Below, piece by piece: positions 36,825-48,919 of a stretch of DNA of 64,000 nt. This DNA comes from Adiantum capillus-veneris (taxonomy: Eukaryota; Streptophyta; Polypodiopsida; Polypodiales; Pteridaceae), in NCBI GenBank assembly GCA_014529385.2, contig CM043961.1, positions 14,208,978 to 14,272,977 on the forward strand, given 5' to 3'. Made by a program: the position numbers and the translations under genes. The notes beneath the pieces were generated by a model. That model worked only from the letters and a program-made list of their open reading frames with translations. It was not told the origin of the DNA and did no database searches. How positions within the stretch are numbered: position 1 is the stretch's first letter; each line of letters starts with the position of its first letter.

Positions 36825-37331
36825 CTATGAACAAAGTGTCATAGAAAGTAGAGAAGGATGAGAATTTATACAAGCTCTGAATAGCTCCCTATCTCCTTTG
36901 TTGAAAGCGAAAGGAAGACTATTAATAAGACGCCAATGAGGGAAAAATTCACCAAATGTGAGTCTATGAAGCATGAACTCTGGCCGCAAGTTTCCTGAAG
37001 AGTCTTCCTCAATGGTGAAATGCACTCGCCAAACGCCAAATTTCACTCTATTTACCAATCTTAGGGCACACACTAGCTGGATGAATGCGCGGTCTTCCTT
37101 AGTGCCCAACAACAAGAGGAAACTGGAATCCACGCGTAGGACCTTCCATCTTAACTTCACCACCCTCTTGTTATGAGGGAGACGCCTTACTACTTGCTCC
37201 TGCAACTCAATTGCTAATAGAGCTAGATCTCTAAGGATTGAACTTTCACTGCACACACATTCCCAGTTAGAACAAATGATCGTTGTTTTGTTTCTTGTAA
37301 CAACTTGGACAAAGAAAAAACAAACATACAC
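36825..37331 (-). CDS. E2-out extra ORF A (168 aa), unknown, upstream of gag
   Basis: The frame starts MYVCFFFVQVVTRNKTT, though the first 20-25 residues may be leader read-through. Its core is basic where ORF B is acidic. It shares VRRLPH, FIQ-x2-CAL, HRLTFGEF and LINSLPFAF with ORF B, which lies 57 bases downstream, so the two are tandem paralogues. No stop or shift breaks either. No family is recognised. Confidence 0.6.
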   Translation of the reverse strand: MYVCFFFVQVVTRNKTTIICSNWECVCSESSILRDLALLAIELQEQVVRRLPHNKRVVKLRWKVLRVDSSFLLLLGTKEDRAFIQLVCALRLVNRVKFGVWRVHFTIEEDSSGNLRPEFMLHRLTFGEFFPHWRLINSLPFAFNKGDRELFRACINSHPSLLSMTLCS

Positions 37332-37357
37332 ACTATTTTGCCGGGCTGCACTTCATT

Positions 37358-37576
37358 TTAAAATAAAATGAACACATGTACATCAAAAGAAGTGTGATAG
37401 TTGATGAGAGGTAGAATGACAGGGTTTGGTGATGCAAGAATTTCTCCTACTCTTTGGGCACCAAACATGAACACCATTCGTTGTTGAAAATGGATCTTTC
37501 TACTAATTGCAACGTTTATTCTAATGTGTGGAGTGAAATGGAAGGGCAAAACCTCTATTCCTGGGCCATTATCCAT
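37358..37576 (-). CDS. E2-out small leader ORF 2 (72 aa)
   Basis: This is the counterpart of 24943-25161 in E2-in, with about 10 residue differences, most of them conservative (I/V, A/G, L/F). It lies upstream of extra ORF A. The homology with E2-in fades around 37345, just after this ORF. Confidence 0.5.
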   Translation of the reverse strand: MDNGPGIEVLPFHFTPHIRINVAISRKIHFQQRMVFMFGAQRVGEILASPNPVILPLINYHTSFDVHVFILF

Positions 37577-37597
37577 GGTCTATGCATGACCTAATGC

Positions 37598-37810
37598 TTA
37601 AAACAAAACAAAAATATAGACGTCCAAACTAAGGTCGTACCTAATGAGAGGCAAAATAAAAGGATTTACTGAAGCGTTTATCTCGGCCAACCTAAGAGGA
37701 CCTAAAATTCTACGAATGACACGTTGAAATTGCAACTTAGTACTAACAATTATGTGTACCTTTTGCCTTGCAATGGGAATGAAGGGATCATACAAATTTT
37801 TGTGATTCAT
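37598..37810 (-). CDS. E2-out small leader ORF 1 (70 aa)
   Basis: This is the counterpart of 24709-24921 in E2-in, with three residue differences. It begins about 50 bases after the primer-binding site and is the first ORF of the element. Confidence 0.5.
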   Translation of the reverse strand: MNHKNLYDPFIPIARQKVHIIVSTKLQFQRVIRRILGPLRLAEINASVNPFILPLIRYDLSLDVYIFVLF

Positions 37811-37860
37811 GCAAACTACTTGACTATGCTAAAGGTTGATTCTACACAAAAATACACAAG

Positions 37861-37885
37861 CCGTTCCTCAGTGGGGGCACCAATT
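37861..37885 (-). other. E2-out primer-binding site
   Basis: On the minus strand it reads TGGTGCCCCCACTGAGGA, two to three bases after the 5' LTR. Confidence 0.75.
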
Positions 37886-38057
37886 TGAAGCGGTCCGGGG
37901 TAGGCAACAAGAAGAGCAACCTCTAGACACCCTTCAAGGCTCCCGTGCTGCTCAATTGGGTTGGGGTTGGAAAAAACAACAAACACACACACAAACCCGC
38001 AACCTAACCCTACACAAATTTGGGGCACCACCTAGTTTTGGATGCGAACTAGGACGC

Positions 38058-38109
<52 letters not shown>

Positions 38110-40467
38110 CGGGCTGCTTTGAAACGTATCGGCAATGATCAAGCAAACACAATTATATATGTAAGAAAGAGAGAGAAGGGGGGAGGGGGTGCTTGTTGCA
38201 TTAATACCTTCTTACAAATCTATCATGACAAATCAAAGTGAGATTAGTATTTGTTCAACATAGCTTGCGTAAATTTCATCACAACACATCACAAGAAAAG
38301 CCACCCCAATCACTGTCTTAAGGCCAAGGGAGTCCTCTCCACCCTGTCGCCCTCTTACAGTATGTGGGATTTATGGCTAGATTGATGACAACACCAGAGA
38401 CAAGCTATCAAGAACTTAACAAAAAACACCAAGACACTTACGTATCATTGTTGTCCATTACTTCACGTTGGAAGGGAGACAAAGTATCCAAGCTTAGTCC
38501 AAATCCACCCTCCTTGATTCAGCAAATGTTGGGCTTACACTAGTAGGAGAAATGATAGATTTCCTACTCTCAATTGAATGATCACTCTCTCTCTTACAAT
38601 GGCATAGAGTTCCCTTGCTAATCCCCTATTACAACACATGTACATACATAAGACAATGAGCTTCCACTCAAGAGCTCCTTCTAGAGAGGTTGAGCTTGGC
38701 TTCTCAAGCTATAACATAGTGCTCTTGCTTATGGCTCCCCCTTTTGTGCTAGCTACACCCTCCTTTTATAGAAATTTTGAAGGCTAGGGTTACTCTTCTA
38801 ACCATGGTTGGGTTAGATTTTCTGCAATTTATCTAATTTCTTTTGCTTGGAATTATCAAGAAGTTGGTGGGGAAAGAGAGAGGAGAGAAATGGAGGTGAT
38901 AGGACTTTTCATAGTGGGTTAGTGTTAGTAGAGTTAGTATTAATTTACAAATGGAATTGGATATTTACAATGGGAGTATCCATGTAGGATACAAATAAGG
39001 AAGAAAAACTCTTAAGAGGTAAGAAAAGGTGGATTTCTTACAAGGTTGATGCTCCAAGTGTCTTGAGTAGGGCCAATTTTGACGCTTGTTGACGGTCCAC
39101 TAGCTTTGACGGTACATTTTTTCTCCACTCTTGACCTTCCTTGAAAGACCAGGTAATTGAAGCTGAGTAATCAACCACCATGATGCTGTCTGTTAAGAGA
39201 AGAGATTGAATTTTGTGGTTTTTTTGATAGATATGGGTAAATTGGAGGAGGAAAAATGCGACTAGGTGGTCAATTTTGGAATGGAATTGTGTGTGGGAGG
39301 TATGAGTTCACCATGGTTTCTCTTTTTCTTCAAGGTTGAGGAGAAGGTGAGTAGGGTGCAGAGAGGAGTGGGGATGATGAGTGGAGAAGTGTGTGTGAAA
39401 GAGGAAAATGATAAAGTGGAAGAGAGAGTGTGGCTGCATAGCATGGGAAAACTGGGGTCCACTAATAAAATCATAGCTCACAGCTCGTAGCTCAAAAAAA
39501 TATGAAAAAATTTGAGGCAAAAGTTCAGCCCACGAGCTACAAGTTTTGTTTGTATCACCTTTTCAAATTCGGAGAGCAAGTGAACTTTAAAAATTCAGCA
39601 AAACCGATCGTTTTTTTCCACTGCACAAGGTCCTTGTGGGGTCCTTCTTTGGATGATTCTTTTGAATACCTCCAAGAGTGAGCCCTCCATAGTGCATGTA
39701 TGCATGCCACCTACCCTTGATCTTATTTGGTAGGTCTATAATTGAAGATATTGTTGAGATTATGATATAAGTGAATAGTACAACTAAGAAAATCAAATAT
39801 TGAGGGGTCTAAAAAATATGTACATGTCAAATATAAATAATATAAGTGGAAAAAATATAAAGGGGTCAAAAGAAATCTCTCTCATTATGAGGCTACCATA
39901 AAAAGATAAATATTTTTGGTATTCTAATTTTTTAGAAAAAAAAACAAAATAGATGTAGGAAGGGAAAAATCACAATAGTGAAAAAATATACACATAAATA
40001 AAACTAGTTTTTTTGGATTTTTGTTGGAGTGGAGTTACACCAAATATAAGAGAAGCTTACATGAAAATATTTCTATATGGAATAAAGAATATGAAAAATG
40101 GTAAGAAAAATTGTGGTAATGGTGAGGCAATGTACGGAGCATAAATAACACACACCTAGGTAGAAATATTTAAATAAATACCAAAATAATTATGAAAAAA
40201 TCTTTTATTTAGGCCCTATATACAAAGAAATATTTACATACGCATGGGCCATAATATACTTATATTTTTTATATTTTTTATTTTTTTGGCTCAACTAGCC
40301 CAATGACTAGCTAATTGAGGGTTTTTTAAGAAGATATGGGAAAAGTCCCGTGACTCACGCACGCCTATGTACAGTGAAATGGTAGGGATAGCCAGAGTGT
40401 TTGGGTGATTTTGGTAGGGTGAGGTAACTCACTGTGGCAATTACAAAGAGCCGAAAAACGGCTATCA
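37886..40467 (-). repeat. E2-out 5' LTR
   Basis: The LTR is 2582 bp. The (GA)n run here is about 46 bp (38060-38105) against about 80 bp in the partner LTR. The TATA box lies near 38762-38770 on the minus strand. Confidence 0.93.
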
Positions 40468-40471
40468 ATAG

Positions 40472-41126
40472 CATTTATAATGAGATGACGTGCATACGTC
40501 TTTTTGTAACTATTGGAAAACCATGTATTTTCTCAATAATGACAATGATGTTGTAATTATTACATTTGCAAAGCTTAGCAATCAAGTGATTTTGCCTATG
40601 ATGTGTACAATTGTATTGATTTACTTTCATCAATTCACTTTTGTCAGTTTTGTTTCTTTATTCTGCAGACAATACTATGCATGATGGAGTTAATGGTTAT
40701 ATTGTGTTGTGGGTGACTACTTTGGGTCTATACCTTGCACTTTCTTTGAAAGGTGAATCTAGGCTTATATTGGATTCATTTAGGTTTACTCTATTATTGA
40801 AACATTGAATATGGTTGATGGGTGGCAGGTCATTCAATGCCCTGCCATCCAAATTTTTTTACTATCAGGCGTTGCTATAAGTGTCTCTATATAAGGCTCT
40901 GCAACGTCGCTATGAACGTCGCTATAGGAAGCGTGAAACCATCGCTGTAAACATCGCTATATGCATCACTCAATAGAAAAGCATATAGCGACGGTTATAG
41001 AGACGCTCATAACCAGGTTTCCGTAGTGACGCTGTTAGCGATAGTCTTAGCGACGCCGAGGAGTATAAAAACCCAATGTATTTCCATTGCTAAAAACATC
41101 ACAAGTGCACACAACCTCTTGTAGTG
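40472..41126 (+). other. CACTA-1 3' end: gene tail, subterminal motifs and right TIR
   Basis: Sequence resumes after the ATAG duplication. A TTCTGCAG acceptor-like site near 40668 may belong to the last exon of the second gene. From about 40868, repeated CGTCGCTAT / ATAGCGACG motifs on both strands (for example 40911, 40926, 40987, 41060) form the subterminal zone. It ends with ACCTCTTGTAGTG. Confidence 0.75.
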
Positions 41127-42480
41127 TAGGTTAGGTTAGGTTATAGGTTAATTAGGTTAGGTTAGCTTATAGGTTAAGTTAGATTAGCTTATAAATTAGG
41201 TTCTAGGTTAGGTCATAGGTTACAGATTAGATAGGTTATAGGTCAGGTTTAGAAAACATGTTAATTACGTTAGGTTATAGGTTGTACATAAAACAAATTA
41301 GGTAGGTTATAGGTCAGGTTTAGAAAACATGTTAATTACGTTAGGTTATAGGTCAGGTTTAGAAAACATGTTAATTACGTTAGGTTATAGGTTGTACATA
41401 AAAGGTTAAGTTAGGCTATTGGTTAAGTTAACTAATGTCTAGGTTATAGCTTTGGTTTGAAAAAAAATTGATGCTTCCAATTGAAACATTGGTAGCCCAT
41501 AACCATTAAGTCAGTAGCTTACAAAATTATTGCCAAGTCAATTGCCCTGAGACTCTATCCCACTCTAGATAAGGGTATCACTCCTTGCCAAAACAAAAGG
41601 GTTTCATCAAAGAAAGATCTATTTAAGATAACACCTTGATAGCAATGGTTGGATTAGAATACACACCATTCACCATGCAAGATTGTGTCGGTTATAGGTT
41701 AGGTTATAGTTAGCAACAAATAGTAGAAAAAACACAAACGAACTTCAGAAATGACTCTTGTACTTCAAAAAACGCAAACGGACTTCGATTAGGTTAGGTT
41801 ATAGGTTATAGGTTAGGTTATGTTATAGATTATGTTAGATTAGGTTTAGGTTATAGGTTAGGTTAGATTATAGGTTTGGTTAGAGCTAGCGGCAAATTAA
41901 TAGTAGAAAAAATGCAAACGGACTTCAAAGATGACTCGTGTACTTCAAAAAAAAAAAAAGACTTTGATTATGTTAGATTATAGGTTTCAATATAGGTCAG
42001 GTTTAGGTTATAGGTTATGTTTAGATTATAGGTTAGGTTATAGGCTATAGGTTATGTTAGATTGGGTTTAGGTTATAGGTTAGGTTAGATTATAGGTTAG
42101 TTTAGAGCTAGCGGCAAATTAATAGTAGAAAAAATGCGAACGAACTTCGAAGATTACTTGTGTACTTCAAAAAACGCAAACAGACTTTGATTAGGTTAGG
42201 TTATAGGTTATAGGTTACAAGTTATAGGTTATGTTAGGTTAGATTATAGGTCAGGTTAGAGCTAGCAAAAAAATTAATAGTAGAAAAAATGCAAATGGTC
42301 TTTGAAGATTACTCATGTACTTTGGAAATGGGATAGAGAGCTTGAAGTACACGATAACATACAATGCAAATGGACGTTGGAAATGTCTTGTGTACTTTAA
42401 AACGCAAACAAAAATTGCTAAACAAAGTAAAATAATGCAATCAAAATTCAAAAGCGTACACAGACTTTAAAAAGCTTGGT
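41127..42480 (+). repeat. GGTTAGGTTATAGG minisatellite, right part, with longer embedded repeats
   Basis: It begins at the TAG duplication and continues the array of 2030-2168. A block with GGTCAGGTTTAGAAAACATG is repeated near 41240, 41310 and 41355. From about 41700, four longer units recur (41710, 41885, 42105, 42260), each containing a TTAATAGTAGAAAAAATGCAAACG-like core and a GTACTTCAAAAAACGCAAACGG-like core between GGTTATAGG runs. No gene is seen. Confidence 0.9.
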
Positions 42481-42489
42481 ATATAGTCA

Positions 42490-42672
42490 TTGACAAATAA
42501 AGAGAAGATTATTACCCTGTGGTCCTAATCTCCGTGCACCTCTAGACCGAGGTGTGCGGGGATCGAGCTTGGCTAGAGAATGTGAGGTTTTCATGTATTC
42601 TCATGTAGTTAGTAGTTTGTAATTAACAACTAGAGTGTTTTAATTATTTGCTGCTTCATTGTTACGTAAAGT
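42490..42672 (+). other. CACTA-2 region homologous to CACTA-1 4020-4130
   Basis: It shares CACCTCTAGACCGAGGTGTG and GCTAGAGAATGTGAGGT with CACTA-1 just before its microsatellite and transposase relic. No ORF is seen. Confidence 0.75.
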
Positions 42673-42867
42673 ATGGACGATAGAATGGCGTGTTCTTGTG
42701 TGCATTATAAGCATCAGATCTTTCAAAAACAAAAAATCTACGACCAGCACATACGCAATAACGGTCTCTTTTCGATAGAGCAACTACAAGACCTGCGTTA
42801 TCGATCTCATGGTTCGAAGACAATAGATCAAAATCAGCAAGTAGATAGTGCTCCAACTTCATCCTAG
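42673..42867 (+). pseudogene. CACTA-2 transposase N-terminal zinc-finger-like exon
   Basis: The frame starts MDDRMACSCVHYKHQIFQKQ and has a C-x-C, then H-x-R-x2-G-[LF] layout followed by LRYRSHGS. This resembles the N-terminal transposase-associated module of TNP2 proteins. It ends at TAG 42865, and a shifted continuation follows. Confidence 0.5.
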
Positions 42868-45800
42868 AAAAGACAATTTTCAGACGAACAGCCATCGAGT
42901 GAGTCCTCCCCACCAATACCTAATGTGGCATTTCAAGAAGCAGAGATGGAGTAGATGTTTAGACGCGTTCTTTCACATGGATCTCATCATTGAAAACATA
43001 GAAGACAATATCATTCAAAGCAATGCTACCAACCAATCGCAGCCATCCTGTCCATATCAACGGCATGATAGCAACGACAAAGAGGGCAAGATGATGCAAA
43101 CTCTTGAACGCATGCCTCTTCACAGTGGTGCAAAAATCTCAGTTCTCCGTACTGCTTTGGCAATGCTTAATTTGCAGTCTGTCTATGGATGGTTGTCTAC
43201 GGATGGTCCGACACCTCCGTCACATACCATTTCAGGTACATACATTGTATCCTAAGCATGATCAACTGCAAGCTATAGTTCAATAATTTGAACAAGGGAC
43301 TGACGTGCCACATATTTCTCAACGAGAAAATTTTGCCAGAAGGGAATCACATGCCCCCTACCCATGCATTCGCTAAAAAGCTTCTTACTAATTTGGGCTT
43401 GTATTATCAAAAAATACATGCATGTCTAAATGATTGTATACTTTTTTGCAATGAGTATGCAAACCTAGAACAGTGTCCCAATTGTGGATGAAACAGGCAC
43501 AAGGAGGACACACAAGGAAAATTTATCCTTGCAAAGGTCCTTCGACACTTTCCTATCATTCCAAGAATAAAGAGCATGTTCAGGTGCAAGTCCATAGCTG
43601 CTTTGATGACATGGCACTCAAATACTAGATCGGCAGATGATGTGATGAGGGTACCTGCTGACTCTCATGCATGGAAGCACATAGAGGAAAGTTGGCCTAC
43701 ATTTAAGAACGAGCCTTGATGTATCCACTTTGGTATGGCAATGGACAGAGTAAACAAGACATTTGGATTACAGAGTTCATTATGGAGCACGTGGCCCATT
43801 TGTCTGGTTAATTATAATCCTCCACCATGGCTAGCTATCAAGAAGGGCCATCTGTTGTTGTCACTAATCATCCTAGGAAAGTACAAAGCAAAGAGCATGG
43901 ACGTCTATCTAGCACCACTTATAGAGGAGCTCCAAATCTTGTGGACAAGAATTGATGTGGTTGATATGTCCCAACCAATCGGATGACAGAATGTACATGT
44001 GAAAGGCATTCTCATGTGGACCATGCACAATTGGCAAGGCTTTGGTGAGTGTTGAGGTAAGTTCCTTTGAAACCCTCACGTACGTCATGTTATTCCTAGC
44101 TATGCCAACACTTTTATATTTTAAATTTGTGCTTTTTCATGCTTGAGTTACTCGGGCAATCATGCATGTCCAAAATGTGGTCCTTGACTTGGCTTCCGCT
44201 GCTCTGAGCATTTGAGCAAGATAATTTACGAGGAGCATGGTAGATTTTTGCCTGAAGAACATGAGCTACGTGGATCAAACATATGCAAACATGGCATGCA
44301 TCCACTAAAAGCAAGCAATTGGAAAAACATGTGGTTGGAGAGGGGAGATTTCATGCCATCTTGAATGAAAAGACTTTCTATTTTCCATGAACTTCCATAC
44401 TGGAGTGACCTGCTGATTAATCATCTGCTTGATCCAATGCATATCTTCAAGAATGTGGGGGAGATCATATGGAAAACCATCACTGGAAAAAGGGAGAGCA
44501 AGGCCCAAAGAGATGACCTGCAGGCTGTGGGTCGAATGCGAGATATGTGGACTTGACTTAAACCCAATGGGAAGTTTGCTATACCAAAAGGACCATGCGT
44601 TTTGAGTCGTGCAGAAGAGCAACAAGTGAAGAAGACTATATCTTCATTCAAGACTCCCACTAGGTGCATGCGATATTTGAAAACGGCTTTTAGAAGAGAT
44701 CACAATCTTAGTGGTCTTACGTTCCACAATTGGCACAAATTTTTACAATTTATCTTACCAATTTCCATAAAAGATTGTTTGACATATGACATTAGAAGAA
44801 CAATGTACAAAATCAGTGAGTTGGTATGCTGGATCAGTTCAAAAGAGATAAGAGAAGACATCATCGATGCAGCACGCTTAAATGCTATTGAAGCAGTGTT
44901 CATGGTGGAAATGTACTTTCCAACAAACATTCTTGCCATCCAAATGCATGTACTTGTGCATGTGGTCGATGAAGTTGCAGTTTTTGGGGTAGTCCATAGC
45001 AGGTGGATGTTCTTCTTGGAGAGATTCGTTCGTCAAAGGGTTCATCCTGAGGGTAGCATGGCCGAAGGATGGCTTGTACAAGAGTCTCTTGTCCTCATCA
45101 GTGGTCTCAATTGATCTAGAGATGCCCCAAATGTGGACTACTAAGGTCAATGCAAAGGTGACAGGGGATGAACTGCAGGACAAGGCATCATTAGAAAGAT
45201 GGACATCAGAATGCATGAAACAAGTATGAGCTTTTGCCTTCTCAACGCAGGCATCATGCAAAAGTGGCTAGAGAGGTACGAAGGGAAAAAGCAACAATGC
45301 TTGACAGATCGCCTACAATTCAAGCGCAATCGTGGCACTAGAAACCTTCCTTTTCCAGATCATCTTCATAAATTGCCTGACTTTCCAATCGGGTGATGGT
45401 TAGACGCGACAATCTCAAAGGCAAAGAGGAATGGAGTGTTGATTACTGAAGAGGAAGAGGAGATGTCAAGGGGTTGCGGTTGGCATGTATATTTTCACAA
45501 CTTCCTTTTCGAGCTCCACATGATAACATTACTTTAATAACTATAAGTTTGTTTCAATTTTGTGGCTGTAGTATCACAAATATGGAGCTTTATGGTCGCA
45601 TGGGAAACACTTAAAAGTGCAACGGATTGATGAATAAAGGATCACTTTTGATAGTGGTTTTAGGGAAAGCTTCATCCAAGAAAGTAGGAGTAGTGCCAGG
45701 GATGAGAACACAGAGACTAGCCAACTTGAATACTTTGGCTACATCCAAGACATCTTGAAGATTAGCTTTACAAAGTTTGATTTTTTTATCTTTGATGTCA

Positions 45801-46021
45801 AGTGGTTCAAAGTTATTACCAGCGGCCCTAATGAAACTATGTCCAAAGACAAGAGTGGATTGATTCAAGTGAACTCTAGGCGGGTGTGGACAGATGCGCG
45901 GGATACGTGTGGACAGATGCGGGGGATACATTTGTACTTCTGGAGCATTGTGAACAAGTTGTGTTCACACTAGATTCACCGTGGAGAGAAAATGATGAAA
46001 ATGTCTAAACTGTGATGGCTC
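42868..46021 (+). pseudogene. CACTA-2 TNP2-type transposase relic, main part
   Basis: Blocks in order: NKGLTCHIFLNEKILPEGNH (about 43288); a catalytic-domain stretch (43500-43986) with MGMAMDRVNKTFG-like text, WPICLVNYNPPPWLAIKK and SMDVYLAPLIEELQILW; DPMHIFKNVGEIIWKTI (about 44431); a DUF4218-like block 44700-45114 with FILPISIKDCLTYDIRRT and LVHVVDEVAVFGVVHSRW; and a DUF4216-like block 45590-46021 with YFGYIQDILKISFTKFDF. Several stops and shifts make it a relic. E3 interrupts it at 46022; the end is at 62926. Confidence 0.85.
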
Positions 46022-46933
46022 TGTTAGCAACTGGAGACACCCTATGGAGAATGATTGCTCGGCGGAATATTATTTTTTGTAATTATTCTTTAATTGAGAA
46101 AAATTGACATTTCACCTTTATAAATAGTGGGGCTTGCAGAAGCTTCCAGATTGTATCTCATTTTTGACAGTTAGATTGAGTAGATGGTTAAATTGGAACA
46201 TTAGGGGCTTGCGATTGTAAGGTATTTATACCACCTTTGACCTTAATGAAAAAAACCTTTGTCATTTTTAAAAAAGTTCTGTCTGTGTGAGTGAGCGTAC
46301 TGTATATGAGAGAGAGTGAGAGTTTCATCTTGATGCTACGCACGCACCGATGGTTGGAATCGAGTGCGGAGAAGTGCAGTGTGTTGCCCCTGACGAGAGC
46401 TACGTGCCAATACCTACATTGCGGGTGTACGGTCTGGTTTTGCGAACTCGACCCACGAGATACATCTAGTGATTCCGTGAGCATACACATTATATATCCA
46501 CGCGTTCTCATTAAGTAGAGCTACACATTAGGCACTTTAGTTTTTGGAAACGACGACCTGCAAATTTCGACCAGACATCCTACGTGATTTTGCACCAAGT
46601 GTTTAGGGTTGGGATTTTGGTTCATGGACCTTAGGGAGAGTGACCTATTGGTGTTAATAGGGTCTTCTTCAAGTTCTGTGGCATTTCGAGAATGTTTGAT
46701 GGGTATTTGGCTCTTGAAAATGTTGTAGCAAATCTCTTCTTATGCACTCCTAAGGCTGTAGCTTAGACATTGGGTACAGACCTCTGTAGGAATTAGTCGA
46801 GAGTCAGTCGAGTGTAGGTTGACACCCTATGCTTGCTTCCACGTGCCTGCGCATCGAGCTTCGTCCTTAGCTAACAAATCTTGTTAGGTGAGTTCTCGCT
46901 GTGCTGACGTCCGTCGCGGCGTATCTGCCAACA
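46022..46933 (+). repeat. E3 5' LTR
   Basis: The LTR is 912 bp. A TATA box (TATAAATA) at 46119-46126 is altered to TGTAAATG in the 3' LTR. It contains the half-palindrome AGACATCCTACGTG at 46573-46586. Confidence 0.95.
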
Positions 46934-46953
46934 TTGGCACCATTGTCGGGGAC
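46934..46953 (+). other. E3 primer-binding site (tRNA-Asp type)
   Basis: TGGCACCATTGTCGGGGA follows the LTR after one base. It matches the TGGCGCCGTTGCCGGGGA expected for tRNA-Asp except at three G/A or C/T positions. Confidence 0.7.
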
Positions 46954-48919
46954 GAAAACCCTAGGTAGGTGACCGAGACTAGTCCCTGAGGATAGGGATT
47001 CTCTTGCTTGCCAGAGTCTTGTTTTACATTTAGATAGGATCAGAGGGTGGAGGTCTCTCTAGGTCTTAGGAGGAGTCTAGGGAGCAAGTGTCTGGCCTAG
47101 ATCCTTCGACTTAGGTAGACTTAGATAGTTTTAGGCATTAGTTGAGTTGTGGTGTAGAGAGTAGGAGTTGGATTGGTAGAGGCGGTGAAAGGATAACTTG
47201 AGAGTCCGGAGAGGCGAGGAAGCAACCGAGACACCAATATCACCATCTCACATGATGAGTAGGAGTAGGGTAAGTAGGACATCATGATTTATGATCTGGA
47301 GCACTTCATGCATGTTATATTTGCTGTTAGGCTCATCACAAGGTTGTAAAAGACGGAAAAGAGTCTTTAGAAGCTGAAGTGAAGTTCAAAAGTTATTGTG
47401 AGTGTTTCTGATAGAGCTGGAGAGCATCAAGAGTACTTCTGTCAGGAAAAAATTAAATTTTAACCCAAGAGACATCCTACACGTAGGATGTCTACAGGGT
47501 GATCTGGTGGAAATTTTTAAATTTTGAGTTGACTAGTGTGTTCAGAAGGTAGGTTTTACCCTATTTTCACTTGTAAAGTGGCAGTTTGACCATATCTTGA
47601 CAGGATAAGCCAAGTAGAAAGGAAATTGCCAGACATCCTACCCAAATTGTGCCAAGGCATTATTTTAAGACCAAAACCTTAGGATGGCTACATGAGCGTG
47701 ATCTGCATGATTTATTGAGTGCCTGAGAACGGTTTCATCTCAATTGGGTGAGAATTGGGTTTTAAACAAACTTTAGCATTTTTGACTGAAAAAGGCTAGA
47801 ATAGCTAAAATTGGGGTCTTTTGAAATCCAAACTAAAATCTAAGCATAGCATTGGGCTGCTGACATCAAGGGGAAGTTGTGGCTCAAGTTTGGGGTCAAA
47901 CAGGCCATATAGACATCCTACGCGTAGGATGTGTTCTATGTGATTGAGCACTCCAAACCTAATTTTGAGCATACCAAAGTGATAAGCACCTTAAGGGGAG
48001 TCTATGCCTTGCATTTGAAGCCATTTTCAGCAGTTAGACATGCTATGCGTAGAATGTCTAATGCATGAAATTGAAGCCAGAAATTGACTGTAGGCATAGC
48101 AGGTGTTGTATAGCCTGAGGCAAGCCTCCTAGTCAATTTTGGTCCAAATTGGAGTTGATTTGACTGGTCATACCAACATCAGGATGCTGGAACAGATTTC
48201 TGATCAATTGACTAGCTTTTAGGTGTCCAAATCAAAAAGTAAAAACAGCTCTGGGTTTCTGACATCAAGGGGAGTCTATAGTGCAAAATCCAGGCAAAAC
48301 AGAGCAAGAGACATCCTACACGTAGGATGTCTACAGGGGCTTAGTGAAGAGAAAAGCTGATTGATGATATAGAGTGATGTTCCAATTGACTTAAAAGTTC
48401 CAGGACTTCTTTCAAAAGTGAATTTGGACCTTGTTTGACCTTTTGACGGAGCAAAGACAGAATTAAGACTTTCCCGATACATTGACCAACATCCGAGGGA
48501 AGTAAAATTCGAGATTAACAGACCTAATCAAGAACATCCAAAGTGTATAAAATGCAGTAGTGGTTGAGGTTAACCCTTCAGTTATACCAATCATTACTAA
48601 GACCACCTCTAGCGGTTAAATGCTTTGATTCGATTGCTGAAATTAAACGCTTGTGTACAGGTATATTCAGCGGCAAAGCAAGAAGGTGCAGAAACTGATC
48701 CTTTACCAGGTGAGTGGTTGGATTTGTGATAAATTGCATTGCTAAGTTTGATGAATTTAAGATCAGGAAGACACATTCTTAGAGATCAAAAGGTGGCAGG
48801 TGATAAGAGTAGCTTAGTGTCCTACTGAAGAGAGTGTAACTCGTGCAAGGCTAGATCCACTAGCACCGATCATTGAGGAGGGTAGTGATACTGACACTTC
48901 ATCCGATAAGTCCTTCTTC
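46954..48919 (+). other. E3 gene-less leader with dispersed palindromes
   Basis: There is no credible ORF over 2 kb. Palindromes with an ACATCCTACGCGTAGGATGT-like core lie at 47470-47493, 47911-47932, 48036-48059 and 48309-48332, and a half-site at 47631-47643. Surrounding phrases such as GACATCAAGGGGA recur (near 47863, 48262), so the zone seems built of diverged repeat units of a few hundred bases. Confidence 0.75.

Larger units (their letters stand above)
17072..40467 (-). mobile_element. E2-out: Tat-like Ty3/gypsy retrotransposon, minus strand, interrupted by E2-in
   Basis: On the minus strand, LTRs lie at 40467-37886 (5') and 19703-17072 (3'). Both begin TGATAGCC and end CCGCTTCA. The element is flanked by the 4-bp duplication ATAG (17068-17071 and 40468-40471). 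Without E2-in it is about 12.1 kb. Order on the minus strand: LTR, primer-binding site, two small related ORFs, two larger related ORFs, gag, protease, reverse transcriptase, RNase H, second RNase H, integrase, polypurine tract, LTR. The dual RNase H points to the Tat/Ogre branch of plant Ty3/gypsy. Confidence 0.93.

Noticed and set aside
46188-46518. ORFs of 75-107 codons in the E3 LTR (also 62068-62616)
   Set aside because: They are open frames in LTR sequence, not shared in length between the two LTRs, and overlap the promoter region.
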